DNA of 22,894 nucleotides, taken from the NCBI GenBank assembly GCA_012033095.1, contig JAAUPO010000001.1:1-22894 (forward strand). Direction: 5' to 3'. The stretch comes from Synechococcaceae cyanobacterium RL_1_2 (GTDB taxonomy: Bacteria > Cyanobacteriota > Cyanobacteriia > Cyanobacteriales > JAAUPO01). Below the pieces are notes generated by a model. The model did no database searches. It saw nothing but the letters and a program-made list of their open reading frames with translations, and was not told where the DNA came from. Of this stretch, positions 19,137 through 22,894 are shown in pieces. Each line of letters starts with the position of its first letter. The first letter of the stretch is position 1. A program made the position numbers and the translations under genes.

Positions 19137-19256
19137 AGGACTTACGCAAAAATTTCGATTCTGTCTTGGTAACCATGATGTTTTGAGATGTTGGGGACAA
19201 TCGTTCAAGTAAGTCCCCCAACTTTGGGAGCTTTAGGGGGCTTGGGCGTACGTCCT
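19137..19256 (-). mobile_element. MITE-like palindromic element family C, copy 2
   Basis: The ends AGGACTTACGC (19137-19147) and GCGTACGTCCT (19246-19256) differ from perfect inversion at one base. The interior mirrors 3304-3414 in the opposite direction, sharing GGGGACAATCGTTCAAG and TTTAGGGGGCTTGGGCGTA. No ORF. Confidence 0.7.
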
Positions 19257-19370
19257 ATATGATATAACCCCAAAAATTAAATTCTAACAAGCAAACATCA
19301 GCCATCATGGACAATAGAAGCCATGGAGTAAGGCTTCTTAATAATCAAATTTTCAGGGAATGGGGGATCT

Positions 19371-21331
19371 ATGCTTGCTTTATTGTTTAACAGTGCGCCA
19401 ATTTGCTCTAATTTAATTCCATTGTTGGAGTCGAAAAACTATGAAGTGCAAGTGGGGGAAACCTGGTTAGAGTGTTGGCAGCTTTATCAGCAGGCATTAC
19501 CTGAATTAATTTTGGTGATGCCAGAAGAAACCCTCTTGGATGAGTTAGCCCAACTGCTGAAGCAAATACGCTCCTACCCAGCAGGGGGAACGAACGCTGT
19601 GATCGTGGCTTTTGCCTTGGCTAAAAATTTGGCCTTAGTAGAAACCTTAATTCCCCAGGGCTTAGATGATTTTGTGTTGCTGCCCTGGTATGACCAATCC
19701 TTCGGATTAAAGCTCAATCTTTACCATAAGTTATACTGCGATCGCGCCCCCCTACAGCGGGTTGTCAATAACCTCCTCACCGAAGACAATAACCAAAATC
19801 TGTTATCGGCTAAAGCGGATACCCATAGTTCCGATGAGTACATCATCCTCGATCGTCAGCTTAAGGTCATAACCTGCTCCCCCAACGCCGATCGGTTTAG
19901 TGATGAACAACAACCGATTGAACCGGGGGAACCCATTCAAGATTATTTTCCTGAATTATTTGGGGTTGAAGATATTTTGCATAGCGTTTGTGATGGCAAA
20001 CAAATAATATATCGTTTGCCTGGGATTGCCCGATCGCTGGAGCGGCCCAATGATCTCTATGTGGATTTAGAAATTACCCCCCAACCTCACCCCCAGGATC
20101 AGACCCCTGGTTTATTGATGGTGCTACGGGATACCAGCCAACTTATGGAGCTCAAACAAATTGTGATGCAACGAAGCAATGAATCCCAATTGCTGCTCCG
20201 TCAATTGACCATCAATCAAACCTACCTCGATCGCGTCATTAAATTCCCATGGCCGATGCCCTCTTTGTCACGACCCCAAAGGGCATCATTAAAACCGCCA
20301 ACCCAGCGGTGAGCCGTTTATTGGGCTACGGAGTCAAGGAACTAATCAATCAACCGATCGCTAAATTCATTAAAAATGAGCAATTTCTCCACAGTCTGAC
20401 GGAGCAAGCCAATGCCACACCCCAAGAACTAATATGCCACACCCAAGACGGCCGCAAATTAATCATTGCCTTCTCGAAAAGTACCATTCCTGGGGAACAA
20501 CAGGAGAATATTGTCTATATTGGTCGGGACATTACCCGCCAAGTGATCTATCTCCATCGCATCAAAACCCTCAATCAATCCCTCCAACAAAAAACCGAAG
20601 AACTAGAGCAGGTGAATACGGAATTAGAAGCTTTTTCCCGCACCGTCTCCCATGATTTACGCGGGCCCCTCAGCCATATCAGTCTCTTTAATCAATTGAT
20701 GATGGTGGAATACGCCTCCCAACTCGATGACCAGGGTCGTGATTATATGACTGAAATCAAAGAGGGCTGTCACCGCATGAATCAATTAATTTCTGATTTA
20801 TTGCAATTATCCCGGGCCAAATTTCAAGAGCTTAATTTGGATCTGATTGATCTTTCTGACTTAGGGGAAGATATTCTATTTCGGTTGAAGCGGAAAGAAC
20901 GCGATCGCCCAGTGCAGATCCGCATACAACCATCCATAGAAGTGGTGGGAGACTATGGCTTAATTAAAGTGGTGTTAGAAAATTTGTTAAATAATGCCTG
21001 GAAATACACTAGCAAAGAAACTGCCCCTAAAATTCATCTAGGTATTGTGTCCCATGTAAATCACTCCTTTGAGCAAGTAAAAGTATTAACCCAATCCCAA
21101 CCCGGAAAAATTTATTTTGTTCGGGATAATGGGGCAGGGTTTGATATGGCCAAAGCCCAGGATTTATTTGCCCCCTTCAAACGACTCCATAGCCAAGAAG
21201 AATTTGAAGGTACTGGAGTCGGTTTAGCCACAGTTAAACGCATCATTGAACGCCATCAGGGCAACATTTGGGCTGAATCCATTCCCGGTCAGGGGACTAC
21301 TTTTTACTTCACCCTCAACTGCTCTCTTTAA
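19371..21331 (+). CDS. PAS-containing sensor histidine kinase with degenerate receiver N-terminus, one frameshift region
   Basis: About 653 aa and soluble, with no membrane helix. Residues 1-125 look like a receiver fold whose phosphoacceptor is missing (PELILVMPEE where LxLxDxxMP is expected). A first PAS-like segment (EYIILDRQLKVITCSPNADR) and a second PAS (MADALFVTTPKGIIKTANPA with LLGYGVKELI) follow, then a coiled coil (IKTLNQSLQQKTEELEQVN). HisKA is FSRTVSHDLRGPLS (about His428). HATPase has NLLNNAWKY, DNGAGFDM and GTGVGLATVKRI. The HDLRGPLS form resembles phytochrome-type kinases. The frame breaks at 20241-20249; removing one A and one C gives the common VINSMADALFV, or adding one C also works. 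No receiver partner is nearby. The signal is unknown. Confidence 0.88.
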
Positions 21332-21405
21332 TGGAGTCCATCTTCAGTTAAACTATTTGATGATTAGTTATATTTAAATTCAACTTAAATTCAAAATCTA
21401 TAAAA

Positions 21406-21603
21406 ATGAGTATTGATATTGGACAAAAAGTAAAAGTTTGTCGTCTTCGGGATCAAGTTTCTGGAGAAGTGGCTGATAAACTTGGCAAAATTGGGACTGT
21501 GATTAATTTCAAAATGACCGATGGTAGCGGTGTCGGCGCTGTAGTTGAATTTGAAGATAAAACCAGCACTTGGTTTTTTGAAGATGAATTACGGGTAGTA
21601 TAA
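21406..21603 (+). CDS. petP: Cytochrome b6f-associated protein PetP
   Basis: A 65-aa, SH3-like beta-barrel protein of the cyanobacterial DUF2862 family, known as PetP, a peripheral subunit on the cytoplasmic face of cytochrome b6f that affects electron flow. MSIDIGQKVKVCRLRDQ, GKIGTVINFKMTDGSGVGAVVEFED and TSTWFFEDELRVV are typical of the family and the full length is normal. No membrane helix is expected or seen. ATG 21406 is the only start. It lies 74 bp after the sensor kinase on the same strand, a short gap that could allow read-through. Confidence 0.93.
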   Translation: MSIDIGQKVKVCRLRDQVSGEVADKLGKIGTVINFKMTDGSGVGAVVEFEDKTSTWFFEDELRVV

Positions 21604-21878
21604 GCCCTTGGCCCCTAAACCTAGGGTGATAATTAATCACCACCAATACCACTAATAATTTTCGTAGGAGCAATCATATTTGAATTTAGTTTTTGAATTT
21701 GAGTTTTTGTTCCGCAAGTAAATTATAAATATATAAATAATATAGCTCTTAATTTAGTAGTCAACGCCTTCCCCTGGCGGCAAAGCCCTATTTATTAAAA
21801 CCCTATTTATTTAGGAATTAGGAAGCCACAATACTTGAACCATAGAGTTAATCCCTCGGCGATCGCCATAGTTCAGTT

Positions 21879-21975
21879 GGGAGCATCTCAATTATGTAAA
21901 TTGCCTACTTTGCTAACGACAAAATAGGGGTTTCAACTCCGAAGATGAGTGTTTCTGCAAAAGTGAGATGCTCCC
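21879..21975. mobile_element. 97-bp MITE with perfect 12-bp ends and 8-bp target duplication
   Basis: GGGAGCATCTCA (21879-21890) and TGAGATGCTCCC (21964-21975) are exact inverses. GTTCAGTT flanks both sides directly (21871-21878 and 21976-21983), an 8-bp target-site duplication. No ORF fits inside. This is a complete, probably recent, non-autonomous insertion whose transposase is not in the window. I cannot name the IS family safely. Confidence 0.85.
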
Positions 21976-22010
21976 GTTCAGTTTTTATTTTTTATTTATT
22001 TACTAGAGAG

Positions 22011-22036
22011 CACAACTGTTGAGGTTGTGTTTTTTT
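22011..22036 (+). terminator. Rho-independent terminator-like hairpin
   Basis: CACAAC (22011-22016) and GTTGTG (22024-22029) form a 6-bp stem with a 7-nt loop followed directly by T7. It could end petP transcription from about 400 nt upstream, the 97-bp insertion having added to that distance. The stem is short and only half GC. Confidence 0.4.
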
Positions 22037-22146
22037 GTTTTTCCTTGATCCTGGTTTAACACCAAATCCGTAATGTTGAATAAGGCAAAAGTCGATTTTA
22101 TAGGGTGAATGAGAAACCCAACTTATTTCTTATTTCGGTAGTGCGA

Positions 22147-22276
22147 AGAACGTGTTTGAAAAGTATCAAATGTTGTGGAGTCGCCCCCTAAATTCCCCAA
22201 TTTGGCGAACTTTATTGCTTAAAATTTAGGTAATTTCCCCCAGACTGGGGGGCAAGGGGCTTTTCAAACATCCTCT
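22147..22276 (-). mobile_element. MITE-like palindromic element family A, copy 2
   Basis: The ends AGAACGTGTTTG and CAAACATCCTCT are an imperfect inverted repeat. The interior (GGAGTCGCCCCCTAAATT, TTTATTGCTTAAAATTTAGG, CCCCCAGACTGGGGGG) is the inverse of 2427-2564. It ends 9 bp from the EAL gene stop. Confidence 0.7.
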
Positions 22277-22285
22277 AAGCTGCAA

Positions 22286-22894
22286 TTAATTAAGTTGGTA
22301 TGACTTTTCTTGGTCGGCCTTAATCATCCAATCTAAAAAGGGTTTTTCCTGGAGGGGACGACTAAAATAGTAACCTTGAAACATCTTGCATTGTAACTGC
22401 CGTAGTCGCTCTACCTGGGTTGCCTTTCCACCCCTTCCGCCACCACATCTAGTTTCATTAGTTGGCCAATGGAAATAATCGATTCCACCAGACCATGATC
22501 CTTATTTTCGTCTAATTCATTCACAAAGGCTTTATCGATTTTAATGATGTCTAGGGGTAAATCCCGAAGGTGGGCTAGGGAAGAATAACCTGTGCCAAAA
22601 TCGTCTAAAGCAATTTTCATTCCGAGCGATCGCAGGATATTGAGTTTTTTTACGGCATCTTGAAGGTCATGGAGTAAGGCAGTTTCGGTCAATTCAATGA
22701 TCAGGTAATGGGGATCAATGCGATGGTATTGAATAATTTCCTGTAGTTGATTGACAAAATCCGGTCGGGCAAATTGCCAAGGACAAACATTGATGGACAA
22801 ATGACCTCGAAAGGGATAACCCTTTTCTAACCATTGTCTGAGATGTTGGCAGGATTCCTCAAATACCCACCGGCCGATACTATGGATTAAACCC
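22286..22894 (-). CDS. EAL-domain protein, C-terminal part (window-edge partial, one frameshift)
   Basis: The C-terminal part of a cyclic-di-GMP phosphodiesterase-type domain; the gene continues past the window end. Reading from the edge: GLIHSIGRWVFEESCQHLRQW, the strand LSINVCPWQF, LIIELTETALL (metal-site Glu of the ELTE motif), ALDDFGTGYSSLAHL with the DDFGTGYSS signature, IKIDKAFV (catalytic-site lysine and Asp) and VVAEGVE. The EAL tripeptide itself lies outside. The frame breaks at the TTT of 22425-22427; restoring one base gives EKATQVERLRQLQCKMFQGYYFSRPL and a stop at 22286-22288. The retained residues suggest an active enzyme. Upstream sensory or GGDEF domains cannot be judged. Confidence 0.88.

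Larger units (their letters stand above)
19043..19370. other. Spacer made largely of two abutting repeats
   Basis: Family E copy (19061-19132) and family C element (19137-19256) sit almost end to end. The remaining 114 bp before the kinase start is AT-rich, with no clear promoter boxes. Confidence 0.5.
21604..22285. other. Spacer after petP with two mobile fragments
   Basis: No gene was found. It holds a 97-bp element with target duplication (21879-21975), a terminator-like hairpin (22011-22036) and a family A element (22147-22276). The rest is AT-rich and unassigned. Confidence 0.5.

Overview
The window is about 23 kb of chromosomal DNA from a cyanobacterium. The evidence is a light-dependent protochlorophyllide oxidoreductase, the cytochrome b6f-associated protein PetP, cyanobacterium-restricted small proteins, and HIP1 octamers (GCGATCGC) throughout genes and spacers. 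I cannot place the genus. Composition is AT-leaning, with long spacers full of short palindromic repeats built on a CCCCCTAAATCCCCCAA-type core.

Layout, left to right. 1-447 is a repeat-rich spacer. argS (448-2203, -) and a DUF4346-like protein (2803-3186, -) follow. Next is a membrane-anchored Ser/Thr pseudokinase (3687 to about 5009, +). Two tetrapyrrole genes, hemC (5392-6354, +) and por (6645-7631, +), come next. Convergent to them is a minus-strand ubiquitin-like conjugation module: E1 (9223-10421), Ubl (8260-8514) and E2 (7744-8256). Then come tRNA-Val(GAC) (10625-10698, -), a DUF7219-like protein (10945-11214, -), purC (11375-12109, +), a broken small ORF (12269-12429, +) and a double universal stress protein (12609-13453, +). 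A very large hybrid histidine kinase with a plant-ethylene-receptor-type membrane sensor runs from 13917 to 17530 (-). purU (18179-19042, +), a PAS sensor kinase (19371-21331, +), petP (21406-21603, +) and the C-terminal part of an EAL protein (22286-22894, -) complete the window.

The most notable system is the E1-E2-Ubl set. Its E1 keeps the adenylation motifs and a candidate catalytic Cys, the E2 has HPN and the active-site Cys, and the beta-grasp modifier ends in a naked Ala-Gly. Together they form a plausible bacterial protein-conjugation pathway. No JAB peptidase is visible; a 708-bp spacer loaded with repeats separates E1 from Ubl. The second notable item is the ethylene-receptor-like kinase, which retains the Asp, Cys and His residues of the Cu(I)/ethylene site and ends in a REC-HPt phosphorelay.

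A caution for all gene models: about fifteen single-base indels, mostly in homopolymers, interrupt otherwise intact genes, including the housekeeping genes argS and purC. The best explanation is uncorrected sequencing error rather than decay, so I report these genes as composites and give the positions of the breaks.
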